NCBI GenBank assembly: GCA_963792875.1
Contig: CAWBXV010000005.1
Span: forward strand, 248,001 to 312,000
Direction: 5' to 3'
Length of the DNA: 64,000 nucleotides
Origin: JAHEGP01 sp963792875
GTDB lineage: Bacteria; Pseudomonadota; Gammaproteobacteria; Pseudomonadales; JAHEGP01
The position numbers and the translations under genes are program-made. Below are positions 51,597-59,769 of the stretch, one piece after another. Numbering within the stretch: the stretch's first letter is position 1; the number at the start of each line of letters is the position of its first letter. The notes below the pieces were generated by a model, which made no database searches, was not told the origin of the DNA, and saw only the letters and a list, made by a program, of their open reading frames with translations.

Positions 51597-52531
51597 TGCT
51601 GTCCCGGATCGCAGAGAGAATGTACTGGATGGCCCGCTATCTGGAGCGGGTCGAGAGCACGGCGCGGCTGGTCAAGGTCTATGCCAACCTGCTGATGGAC
51701 CTGCCGCAGGAGATCGATATCGGCTGGTACAACCTGGTGGTGCTCAACAGCGGCACCGAGAACTTCGCCAAGCGGTACAAGAACCGGGACGAGCGCAACG
51801 TCGTCAAGTTCATGCTCGCCGATGAGCACAACCCCGGTTCGCTCGGCTCCGCGCTGGTCATGGCGCGGGAAAACATCCGCACCTCCCGGGACGCGCTGCC
51901 GGTGGAGACCTGGGAGATGATCAACGACCTGAGCATCTACGCCCGGGAGAATATGAAGCGGGGCGTCAATCGCCGCCATCGCCAGAAATTTCTCGACACC
52001 ATGATCGGCGGCGTCCAGCAGATCAACGGCCTGCTCAACGGCAATATGAGCCACGACGCCGCGTGGCAGTTCATGCGCCTTGGCCGCAATCTCGAGCGAG
52101 CCGACATGACCACGCGCAGCCTCGACGCGGCCGCATCGGTGCTCATGCGGGCGGGCGCCGACACCAGCGCCAACCTCAACGAGATCGTCTGGGGCAATAT
52201 GCTCAGCAGCCTGAGCGCCTATCACCCCTACCGCCGCAGTATGCGCACGTCCATCGCGGGTGCGCCGGTGGCCCGCTACCTGCTGGAGGACACCAGCTTT
52301 CCCCGTGCGGTCGGGTTCTGCATGGTGCACATCCACCACGCCTGCACCCACCTGCCGCGTGCCGAACCCGTTGTCGAGCAGCTGAGCGACGTCGGCCAGC
52401 GCGCCTTCGGGGGGTTCGACTACGCGGACCTGTCGGAGCCCTTCAGAGACTATCTCAACACCATGCAGCTGCACCTCGCCGATCTGCATGGCGCCATCGA
52501 GGCCAACTGGTTTGAGCTGCGCGATGCGTAG
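51596..52531 (+). CDS. Alpha-E domain protein (DUF403)
   Basis: A 311-residue helical protein of the alpha-E family, always found with circularly permuted ATP-grasp ligases. It opens MLSRIAERMYWMARYLERVESTARL. Later parts are WEMINDLSIYARENMKRGVNRR, FLDTMIGGVQQINGLLNGNMSHDAAWQFMRLGRNLERADMTTR and YHPYRRSM. Its role is unknown; it may hold the peptide substrate or regulate the ligase. Its ATG shares a base with the preceding TGA (TGATG at 51594-51598), so the two are tightly coupled. Confidence 0.9.
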   Translation: MLSRIAERMYWMARYLERVESTARLVKVYANLLMDLPQEIDIGWYNLVVLNSGTENFAKRYKNRDERNVVKFMLADEHNPGSLGSALVMARENIRTSRDALPVETWEMINDLSIYARENMKRGVNRRHRQKFLDTMIGGVQQINGLLNGNMSHDAAWQFMRLGRNLERADMTTRSLDAAASVLMRAGADTSANLNEIVWGNMLSSLSAYHPYRRSMRTSIAGAPVARYLLEDTSFPRAVGFCMVHIHHACTHLPRAEPVVEQLSDVGQRAFGGFDYADLSEPFRDYLNTMQLHLADLHGAIEANWFELRDA

Positions 52532-52609
52532 CGCTGCGCGGCCCATTGCCGGCCGTCCGGGGGCAGCGCGCAGGCCTAAGCCGATCGCGACGGCGGCACG
52601 GGTGTAGGC

Positions 52610-55189
52610 ATGACGTCCGTGGAGGCCTCGTCCGCCCAGGGCGATGCGCTGTGGTATACCTCGGTCGCCGGCGTCAGGGACGAGGCGTTTGTCCGCCCCG
52701 GAGAGCCCAACCCGCTGTGGCAGCACCTGCTGGAGGGCCTGCGCGAACTGGGGCCGCTCGAGTTGGCGGAGCGGGAGCGCCGGGCCCAGGCGCTGTTGCG
52801 GGAGGATGGCGCGAGCTACTACGTCTACCGGGACGCCGGGGTCGCCGCGGCGCCCTTCGGGCAGCGCGCCTGGCCCCTCGACCTGGTGCCGTTGCTGATT
52901 GCGAGCGACGAGTGGCAGGCCATCGAGGCGGGTCTGCTGGAGCGGGCCGAACTGCTCAATCTGCTGCTGGCCGATCTCTATGGTCCGGCCCAGCTGATCA
53001 AGCACCGGGTCATTCCGCCGGAACTCATTTTCACCTTTCGGGGCTTTCTGCGCCGCTGTCATGGCGTCATCAATGCGGGTAGTCAGCAGTTGCTGAGCTA
53101 TGCCGCCGACATGGTCCGCGGCGGCGACGGCCGCTTCATCGTCCTGGGCGATCGGGCGCAGGCACCCAGCGGCATGGGCTATGCCCTGGAAAACCGCCGG
53201 GTGCTGTCGCGCATCTTTCCCAGCCTCTTTCGCGACAGCCACGTGCACCGCCTGGCGCCGTTTTTTCAGGCCTGGCGGCAGAAACTGCAGGAGCTGGCGC
53301 CGACGGACTCCCCGGCCCGGATTGTCGTGCTCACGCCGGGTACGTACAACGAGACCCATTTCGAACACGCCTACCTCGCCAACTACCTGGGCTATCCCCT
53401 GGTCGAGGGCCAGGACCTCACCGTGCGCGGCGGCTATGTGTGGATGAAGTCGCTCAGTGGTCTGGTCCGCGTCGATGTGATCGTGCGCCGCGTGGACGAT
53501 GACTTCTGCGACCCGGTGGAGCTCAGGAGCGATTCGCGCATCGGCGTCCCCGGCCTGCTCGAAGTCGCCCGCAGCGGCAACGTCCTGCTGGCCAACCCGC
53601 TGGGTGCCGGTGTGCTGGAGCATCGGGCGCTGCTGCGCTTTATGCCGGCCATCGGGAAATTCTTTCTGGGCCGTGAGCCGCGCCTTGCCACGGTGCGCAC
53701 CTACTGGTGCGGCGACGAAGAGGACTGCCGCTACGTGCTGTCCCACCTGCCGGAGCTGGTCATCAAACCCTGCCGCAGGGCCACCGGCGCCGGCAGCGTC
53801 ATTGGCGCCCGGCTCGATGAGGTCGCGCGGGACCAGTGGCGCCGGCGCATCCAGCAGTGCCCCGGCGACTATGTGGCGCAGGAGATGGTGTCGGCGGCGA
53901 CGCTGCCCGCCTGGCAGGCCGGGCGCTTGACGCCCCGCCCGGCGGTGCTGCGCAGTTTCGTGGTCGCCAGCGGGCCATCGTACGTGGTGATGCCTGGCGG
54001 ACTGACCCGGGTGGGCACGGGCGTCGACGATGCCCTGCTGACCAATCAGCGTGGTGCCGGCAGCAAGGATACCTGGATCGTCGCCTCCGAGCCGCTGCGG
54101 CAGGTCGCGCCGCCCGCGGCCGGGCTGTGGCCGGCGGTTGACGCCGGCACCGAGCAGGGCGCGGAGCTGTCATACCGGATTGCGGAGAACCTGTTCTGGA
54201 TGGGGCGCTATGCCGAACGGGCTGAGTCCGCCATCCGTCTGCTGCGCGCCGTGTTCACCAAGGCGATCGGCGTCGCGGAGGTTCCCGACGACGTGGCGAT
54301 GGTGCTGCTGCGCAGTATCACCTCGCTCACGGCGACCTATCCCGGCTTCTGCGGCGACGCGGGTCGGGATGAGGCCGCGGTCGAGCGCGAGTTGCTGGCG
54401 GTCATTCTGGATGCGGATCGACCCGGCTCGGTCTGCGCCAGCTTGACGTCGCTGCTGGCGGCGGCCGAGCAGGTGAAAGGGCTGCTGGCGGCGGATGCCC
54501 AGCGCATCATCAACGGCCTGCGCGATGACATCGAGCGGCTGCGCCTGCAGCTGCGGCCTGGCCTCGGCTATGTCCCGGAGGAGGCGCTGGTGCCCCTGGT
54601 AACCTCGCTGCTGGCGCTGGCCGGTCTCAGCGAGGAGTGCATGCCGCATGGGCCGGCCTGGCACTTTCTCAAGCTGGGTCGCAGTCTGGAGCGGGCGCAG
54701 CAGAGCTGCCGCCTGCTGGCGGCGCTGTTCCGGCCGGTCATGGACGAGGGGCGTCAGGATCGGGTGCTGGAAGTGGCGCTGTTGAGCATGGACGCGCTGG
54801 GAAGCTTCCGACGCCTGCAGCGCAGCAGCGCCGACCTGGTCTCGGGCCTGGAGCTGCTGCTGCTGGACCCGGAGCACCCGCGCTCGCTGCTGTTCCAGCT
54901 GCGTGCCATCGAATCTCACCTCGACGCTTTGGGCCCCGGGCAGCGGCGTCATGCGCTGGACCCCGAGCGACGGCCCGTGCTGGAGGCGCTCCTGGGCCTG
55001 CAGCTGGCCGATCTGCAGGAGCTGGCGCTGGGGGGCGCGCCGGCGGATGAGCGGCTCGCACTCGACCGCCTGCTGGATCGCATCCGAGTGCTGCTGGATA
55101 CCGCCGCCCTGGCCATAGCCGGGCGCTATTTCGATCAATCGCAGTCGCCGCAGCAACTGCTGACGACGCTGCAGGGTGAGCAGTCTTGA
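52610..55189 (+). CDS. Circularly permuted ATP-grasp ligase fused to an alpha-E domain
   Basis: An 859-residue fusion with the same two domains as the preceding gene pair. Residues about 1-490 form the ATP-grasp part: ASYYVYRDAG, RFIVLGDRAQAPSGMGYALENR, VVLTPGTYNETHFEHAYLANYLG, VIKPCRRATGAGSVIG and VVMPGGLTRVG with QRGAGSKDTWIV. Residues about 525-850 are alpha-E (SYRIAENLFWMGRYAERAESAIRLLRAV). The separate pair and the fusion are divergent in sequence, so they are ancient paralogues. The transglutaminase gene begins inside its stop. Intergenic distance upstream is 78 bp. Confidence 0.88.
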   Translation: MTSVEASSAQGDALWYTSVAGVRDEAFVRPGEPNPLWQHLLEGLRELGPLELAERERRAQALLREDGASYYVYRDAGVAAAPFGQRAWPLDLVPLLIASDEWQAIEAGLLERAELLNLLLADLYGPAQLIKHRVIPPELIFTFRGFLRRCHGVINAGSQQLLSYAADMVRGGDGRFIVLGDRAQAPSGMGYALENRRVLSRIFPSLFRDSHVHRLAPFFQAWRQKLQELAPTDSPARIVVLTPGTYNETHFEHAYLANYLGYPLVEGQDLTVRGGYVWMKSLSGLVRVDVIVRRVDDDFCDPVELRSDSRIGVPGLLEVARSGNVLLANPLGAGVLEHRALLRFMPAIGKFFLGREPRLATVRTYWCGDEEDCRYVLSHLPELVIKPCRRATGAGSVIGARLDEVARDQWRRRIQQCPGDYVAQEMVSAATLPAWQAGRLTPRPAVLRSFVVASGPSYVVMPGGLTRVGTGVDDALLTNQRGAGSKDTWIVASEPLRQVAPPAAGLWPAVDAGTEQGAELSYRIAENLFWMGRYAERAESAIRLLRAVFTKAIGVAEVPDDVAMVLLRSITSLTATYPGFCGDAGRDEAAVERELLAVILDADRPGSVCASLTSLLAAAEQVKGLLAADAQRIINGLRDDIERLRLQLRPGLGYVPEEALVPLVTSLLALAGLSEECMPHGPAWHFLKLGRSLERAQQSCRLLAALFRPVMDEGRQDRVLEVALLSMDALGSFRRLQRSSADLVSGLELLLLDPEHPRSLLFQLRAIESHLDALGPGQRRHALDPERRPVLEALLGLQLADLQELALGGAPADERLALDRLLDRIRVLLDTAALAIAGRYFDQSQSPQQLLTTLQGEQS

Positions 55190-56073
55190 TCTATCGCGTC
55201 CGCCACCATACCCGCTACCGCTACCAGCAACCGGTGGTGCTGTGCTATAACACGGCGCACATGCTGCCTCGCAGTACGCCGCTGCAGACGTGTCTGAGCA
55301 GTCAGATCCAGGTGCATCCCCGGCCGGCTTACGGCCGCCGTCACGAGGATTACTTCGGCAATACGATCTATTACTTCTCCATCGAGCAGTCCCACGACGT
55401 GCTTGAGATCGAGGTCGTCAGCGACCTGCAGGCGCTCGATGCCGCGCGTGGCCTGAATCTCGACTTTGGTGTGACCTGCGAGCAGGCGCGACAATGCCTG
55501 CTCGCAGGCAGCGATCACCAGACCCTGCTGGCAAGGGAGTTTCTCTGTGACACCGCCATGGTCCCCTGCCTCGACGCGCTGCGCGCCTACGCCGAGCCCT
55601 GCTTCGCGCCGCAGCGGCCGCTGCTGTCTGCGGTACGTGACCTGACGGAGAAGATCTTCGAGGAGTTTATCTTCGATCCGGAGTTCTCCTCGGTGGCGAC
55701 GCCGTTGAGCGACGTGCTGGCGCATCGCCGCGGAGTGTGCCAGGACTTTGCCCATCTGGCGATCGGCTGCCTGCGGGCGCTGGGCTTTCCGGCGCGCTAT
55801 ATGAGCGGCTATATCGAGACCCTGCCGCCGCCGGGACAGGTCAAGCTGGTCGGCGCGGATGCGTCGCACGCGTGGTTTGCGGTGTACTCCCCGGGCGAGG
55901 GCTGGTTTGAATTCGACCCCACCAACAACCAGCTGGCAGGACAGCAGCACATCACCTGTGCCTGGGGACGTGACTACGCGGATGTGCCGCCGCTCACGGG
56001 CGTCATCTTTGGTGGTGGCGGCGACCAGACGCTCACGGTCGAAGTCGACGTCATGCGCTTGGATCGCCTCTGA
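55186..56073 (+). CDS. Transglutaminase-like peptidase of the ATP-grasp/alpha-E operon
   Basis: A 295-residue transglutaminase-fold protein with an N-terminal beta-domain (TRYRYQQPVVLCYNTAHMLPR). The catalytic triad is Cys in HRRGVCQDFAHLAI near residue 185, His in DASHAWFAVYSP near residue 228, and Asp in FEFDPTNNQ near residue 243. Such proteins are probably peptidases or amidases acting on the peptide made by the ligases. TTG at 55186 overlaps the preceding TGA (TTGA) and has GGTGAG 6 bp upstream, so I accept this start. The last gene of the operon. Confidence 0.9.
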   Translation: MIYRVRHHTRYRYQQPVVLCYNTAHMLPRSTPLQTCLSSQIQVHPRPAYGRRHEDYFGNTIYYFSIEQSHDVLEIEVVSDLQALDAARGLNLDFGVTCEQARQCLLAGSDHQTLLAREFLCDTAMVPCLDALRAYAEPCFAPQRPLLSAVRDLTEKIFEEFIFDPEFSSVATPLSDVLAHRRGVCQDFAHLAIGCLRALGFPARYMSGYIETLPPPGQVKLVGADASHAWFAVYSPGEGWFEFDPTNNQLAGQQHITCAWGRDYADVPPLTGVIFGGGGDQTLTVEVDVMRLDRL

Positions 56074-56120
56074 TCCCGTGCGGGGGAGAGACCTGCCGAA
56101 GGCCTCGCCGAAAGCCCTCT

Positions 56121-56172
56121 TGCAAAGCCCCTCTGCAAAGCCCCTCTGCAAAGCCCCTTTGCAAAGCCCCGC
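56121..56172. repeat. Four tandem 13-bp repeats
   Basis: TGCAAAGCCCCTC occurs at 56121-56133 and 56134-56146, then TGCAAAGCCCCTT at 56147-56159 and TGCAAAGCCCCGC at 56160-56172. A degenerate fifth copy, GAAAGCCCTCT, precedes the array. The unit is not a multiple of three and lies between the transglutaminase and L,D-transpeptidase genes. Confidence 0.9.
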
Positions 56173-56240
56173 GGAGCGGCCTCATCGATGTGCGTAACGG
56201 CAGTCCGGATGGTAAGCTGGGCACCGTAGTCGTAAAGACG

Positions 56241-57941
56241 ATGCGGCGCCAGGGTGATTCTGTGACACAGCTCAAGGGTTTGCTAGTTGCCTTTCTCTTT
56301 GCCTGCCTGATGGTGACCGCGCCGCTGGCGGCTGCCGCGCCGGTGCCGGCTGCCGTAAAGCAGCGGCTGGCCAGTGAGATTGAGAAAATGCGTCAGTCCG
56401 ACGCGTTTCATGTGGGCAAGGAGTGGATCGCGGGCCGAGCCTTCATCGTCTACTACTACACGCATACCGATTTCAATCCGATCTGGGTCGATGAAGCCGG
56501 CGCATGGGTGGCGCTGGAAGACGCCCTGCAGGACCTGACCGCGCTCGGTCTCAATGCGTCCGATTATCACGCTGACGCGCTGAAGTCGCTCAATCTCCTC
56601 ATCAAGACCACCGACCATCCCTCGCCGCGATTACTGGCCGACTATGAAATACTGGCGACTGATGCGTTGTTTCTGCTGGCCAATGCGCGCATGCACGGCA
56701 AGGTCGAGGTCCAGGCCCTGCTCGCGAGAGGGTCGCTTGAACAGGAAGCGCTCGTCAAGGAGATGGGCGAGGGTTTGTTCAATGCGCTCGCCGGCGGCCG
56801 GTTATTGGAGCGCATCAGGCAGCTGGACCCCCCGGCCTATTTCTACCAGCGCTACCAGCAGGCGCTGGCCCAATATCGGGAGATTGCCGCCAACGGCGGC
56901 TGGCCACCCATCCCGGCTGGCACGTTGCTGCGTCGCGGCGACACGGGACGAGGTATCGTCGAACTGCGCCGGCGCCTGCAGCTCTCGGGAGATTTCGATG
57001 CCGAGCCGGAGGTCACCAGCCCGGTGTTTGACTACCACCTGGAGACGGCGGTCCGGAACTTTCAGGCGCGTCACGGCATGCAGGTCGACGGCGTCGTCGG
57101 CCGTGGCACGCTGGCGGCGATGAACGTGCCGCTGCAGCGCCGCATCGACCAGATCCGCGCCAATCTGGAGCGGGCGCGCTGGGTGGGTCGCGTGGCCCCA
57201 GCGGATGCGGTGCTGGCGGTCAACCTTACCGATGACACGCTGGACTGGGTCGAGGGAGATCGCACTGTCTGGCAGACGCGCATCCGCACCGGCCTGTCCT
57301 GCCGTCAGCTCACAGAGTTCCGCGCGGCCGTTGAGCAGGTCGAGTTCCATCCCGCCTGGGCAGTGTCGGCGCAGACGCTGCGCGACGAGGTCGTGCCGCG
57401 CGCCCGGCGGGACCCGCGCTTTCTGCAGGCGGAGGATTATGTGCTGCTGACCCGCAAAGGCGAGCCTGTCGGGCAGGCCAAGGCGGCATGGGCGCGCTTT
57501 GGCGCCGCCAACTGGCCCTATATCGTGGTGCAGGAACCCGGGCCGCGCAATCCCCTGGGGCGCGTCAGATTCGACCTGCCGAACCGTGAGGGCGTGACGC
57601 TGCATGACGGGCCCGGGCCGTTCAGCGCGGTGCTGGCCGGCACCGGGCTGGGCATTCCCTGCATTCGCGTCGAGGATCCCGAGCGCCTGGCCGAGCTGGT
57701 GCTCGCCGGCACGGCGGATTTTGATGCGGACGGGATCGAGGAGGCGCTGCAGTCCGGCGCCACTCGCGCGGTCAAGCCGGCGAGAGCTGTCAGCGCCGTG
57801 CTCGCCTACTGGACTGTCCTGGTGGACGACGACGGCCGGGTGCACTTTCTGGCCGATCGGTCCGGCGCAGATGCGGCGATACTCGAGCAGCTGGACAGCC
57901 CCTACGGCCCGAGGGTCGCACCGCGGCGGGCGCAGCCCTGA
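56241..57941 (+). CDS. L,D-transpeptidase YcbB-like, altered catalytic motif
   Basis: YcbB-type enzymes make 3-3 cross-links in peptidoglycan. The 566 residues have a signal peptide (LLVAFLFACLMVTAPLAAAAP), a scaffold domain, a PG-binding domain (about 230-310, with LLRRGDTGRGIVELRRRLQ and DGVVGRGTLAAMN) and a YkuD domain. H455 (in VTLHDGP) and C474 (in GIPCIRVED) sit at the catalytic places, but the usual S-x-G-C becomes G-I-P-C, with Pro where Gly precedes Cys. Start choice among ATG 56241, ATG 56190 and GTG 56262 is uncertain; I take ATG 56241. Confidence 0.8.
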   Translation: MRRQGDSVTQLKGLLVAFLFACLMVTAPLAAAAPVPAAVKQRLASEIEKMRQSDAFHVGKEWIAGRAFIVYYYTHTDFNPIWVDEAGAWVALEDALQDLTALGLNASDYHADALKSLNLLIKTTDHPSPRLLADYEILATDALFLLANARMHGKVEVQALLARGSLEQEALVKEMGEGLFNALAGGRLLERIRQLDPPAYFYQRYQQALAQYREIAANGGWPPIPAGTLLRRGDTGRGIVELRRRLQLSGDFDAEPEVTSPVFDYHLETAVRNFQARHGMQVDGVVGRGTLAAMNVPLQRRIDQIRANLERARWVGRVAPADAVLAVNLTDDTLDWVEGDRTVWQTRIRTGLSCRQLTEFRAAVEQVEFHPAWAVSAQTLRDEVVPRARRDPRFLQAEDYVLLTRKGEPVGQAKAAWARFGAANWPYIVVQEPGPRNPLGRVRFDLPNREGVTLHDGPGPFSAVLAGTGLGIPCIRVEDPERLAELVLAGTADFDADGIEEALQSGATRAVKPARAVSAVLAYWTVLVDDDGRVHFLADRSGADAAILEQLDSPYGPRVAPRRAQP

Positions 57942-58103
57942 GCACCGCTGTCTTGCGGTGGGTCCGGGCCATGGTGCCAGCGCGCCTGCCGGACAGCGGG
58001 CCGTCGACGCGCGGCAGGCGGCGGATGATAGAGCCGTGGCAGTCGTCGGCAGATTGACCGGGGTTATGAAGACACTGGATGATAACGAACAGGAAGGGCG
58101 CTC

Positions 58104-59204
58104 ATGGCAAGCACCACGATTACGGTAATTCCCGGCGATGGCGTCGGACCTGAGATCACCGAGGCGACCCTCAGGGTGCTCTCGGCGATGCACTGCCCGC
58201 TCGCCTATGAGCATCATCTGGCGGGGGTGGCGGCGCTCGAGGTGGGGGAGCGGCTGGTGCCTCAGGCGACGCTGGACAGCATTGCGCGCAACCGCGTCGC
58301 CCTCAAGGGTCCCCTCACCACGCCGGTGGGTGAGGGTTTCACCTCGATCAACGTGCAGCTGCGCAAGCACTTCGACCTGTACGCCAACGTGCGCCCTGCC
58401 ATCACCCGTCCCGGTGTGCGGTCGCGCTACAACAACATCGACATACTGACGATTCGCGAAAATACCGAGGGCATGTACCACGGCGAGCGGCAGACCGTGT
58501 CGCCGGACGGCAGTCGCGCCGAGTCGGTGAGCGTCATTACGCGCGGTGGCGCGCAGCGCATACTGCGCTTCGCCTACGAGCTGGCCAAACAGCGCGGTCG
58601 TCAGAAGGTGACCGTGGTGCACAAGGCCAACATTCTCAAGGCCACCTCGGGATTGTTCCTGGAAGTGGCCCGCCTGACCGCGAAGGACTATCCGGACATT
58701 GAGACCGTCGAGATGATCGTCGACAATGCCTGCATGCAGCTGGTGATGAACCCGCAGCAGTTCGATGTGATCGTCACCACCAACCTGTTCGGCGACATCA
58801 TTTCGGATTTGTGCGCGGGCCTGATCGGTGGGCTGGGCATGGCCCCGGGTGCCAACATCGGCGACAGCGTCGCCCTGTTCGAGGCCGTGCACGGTTCAGC
58901 GCCGGATATCGCCGGGAAGCGTATCGCCAATCCCTCGGCGCTGATGCTGGCCGCCGCGTTGATGCTCGATCATCTGCACATGAACGAGCCTGCCATGCGT
59001 CTGCGCCAGGCTATTCGCGCAACGATCGCCGATGGCGACCGGCTCACGCGGGATCTGGGGGAGAGGCCTCCACCGATGACTACACCGATGCGGTCATCGA
59101 GCGGCTCTAGCGGGTCGCCCGGCTCCCGAAAGCAAGCGTTCGGCGCTAGGTGGGCGCATGTCGTGGCGGTGGCGGTGGCGGGGACGCGGCGAGCTGAGCG
59201 ATAG
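58104..59204 (+). CDS. Isocitrate/isopropylmalate dehydrogenase family protein, frameshifted near its end
   Basis: An NAD(P)-dependent beta-decarboxylating dehydrogenase, probably an NAD-type isocitrate dehydrogenase. It begins TITVIPGDGVGPEITEATL. LTIRENTEGMYHGE, VTVVHKANILKATSGLFLEV and FGDIISDLCAGLIGGLGMAPGANIGD follow, then EAVHGSAPDIAGK. At 59057-59061 the frame leaves the family: with one more G in this five-G run, translation would continue DLGGEASTDDYTDAVIERL and stop at 59108-59110. As written, it runs 40 residues into low-complexity Ser/Arg-rich sequence. It is either a real frameshift or a sequence error; the enzyme body is complete. Confidence 0.88.
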   Translation: MASTTITVIPGDGVGPEITEATLRVLSAMHCPLAYEHHLAGVAALEVGERLVPQATLDSIARNRVALKGPLTTPVGEGFTSINVQLRKHFDLYANVRPAITRPGVRSRYNNIDILTIRENTEGMYHGERQTVSPDGSRAESVSVITRGGAQRILRFAYELAKQRGRQKVTVVHKANILKATSGLFLEVARLTAKDYPDIETVEMIVDNACMQLVMNPQQFDVIVTTNLFGDIISDLCAGLIGGLGMAPGANIGDSVALFEAVHGSAPDIAGKRIANPSALMLAAALMLDHLHMNEPAMRLRQAIRATIADGDRLTRDLGERPPPMTTPMRSSSGSSGSPGSRKQAFGARWAHVVAVAVAGTRRAER

Positions 59205-59320
59205 CCGGCTCGACCCTGCGGTGGGCTGGGTGGCGGCATTGCGCGGTCGCCGCCGTATTCGATTGAATAAAGCGCTACCGGCGACGCGGTGTTGCCGGGG
59301 CGAGGGTGCAGGGGGAATGC

Positions 59321-59686
59321 ATGCCGGGACGCAGTGGCAGCGTGATATTGCTGGGGTTGATGGGATTGCTGGGATGGGTGGCCGGCTGCGCGGTCGCGCC
59401 GTCGGGCGGCCCGGCCGCGAAGCCCGTGGTGCTGCAGTGGGATGCGGTCGGCCGCAGAGAAAACGGCGAACCGCTGCAGCTGTCGGAGCTGAGTCACTAC
59501 CAGGTCGAGCAACGCGAGTGTGGCGGCACTGAGGTGCGGCTGACGGAAGTCGCCGCTGACGCCACCCGCCTGGAGATTCCCGCGGCGCAGTTGGGCGGCA
59601 GCTGTACGGAGTTTCGCGTGCGCGCGGTGGATGTGGGCGGCGTGGCCAGCACCTGGTCCACGCCGGTGAGGGCCATGCGCCAGTGA
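59321..59686 (+). CDS. Small lipoprotein with fibronectin type III-like domain
   Basis: A 121-residue predicted lipoprotein: hydrophobic core ILLGLMGLLGWVAGC with lipobox VAGC near residue 19. The rest looks like one beta-sandwich of the fibronectin III kind: VVLQWDAVGRRENGEPLQLSELSHYQVEQREC, then ATRLEIPAAQLGGSCTEFRVRAVDVGGVASTWS. Two Cys residues could form a disulfide. ATG at 59321 follows AGGGGGA. An upstream GTG at 59306 is in frame but is less well placed. It is 83 bp before the PliI-like gene. Function unknown. Confidence 0.7.
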   Translation: MPGRSGSVILLGLMGLLGWVAGCAVAPSGGPAAKPVVLQWDAVGRRENGEPLQLSELSHYQVEQRECGGTEVRLTEVAADATRLEIPAAQLGGSCTEFRVRAVDVGGVASTWSTPVRAMRQ

Positions 59687-59769
59687 GGGGTGGCGGCGGG
59701 TCGCTGTGTGCTGTCGCTTTACGTGACGATAGGGCGCGGGCGCCGATGCCTGCGCGGGGAGAAAGAGCA

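Noticed and set aside
51479..53746. A 755-codon open frame antisense to the ATP-grasp operon
   Set aside because: The sense strand encodes three conserved proteins with overlapping starts; the antisense frame has no ribosome binding site or domain.
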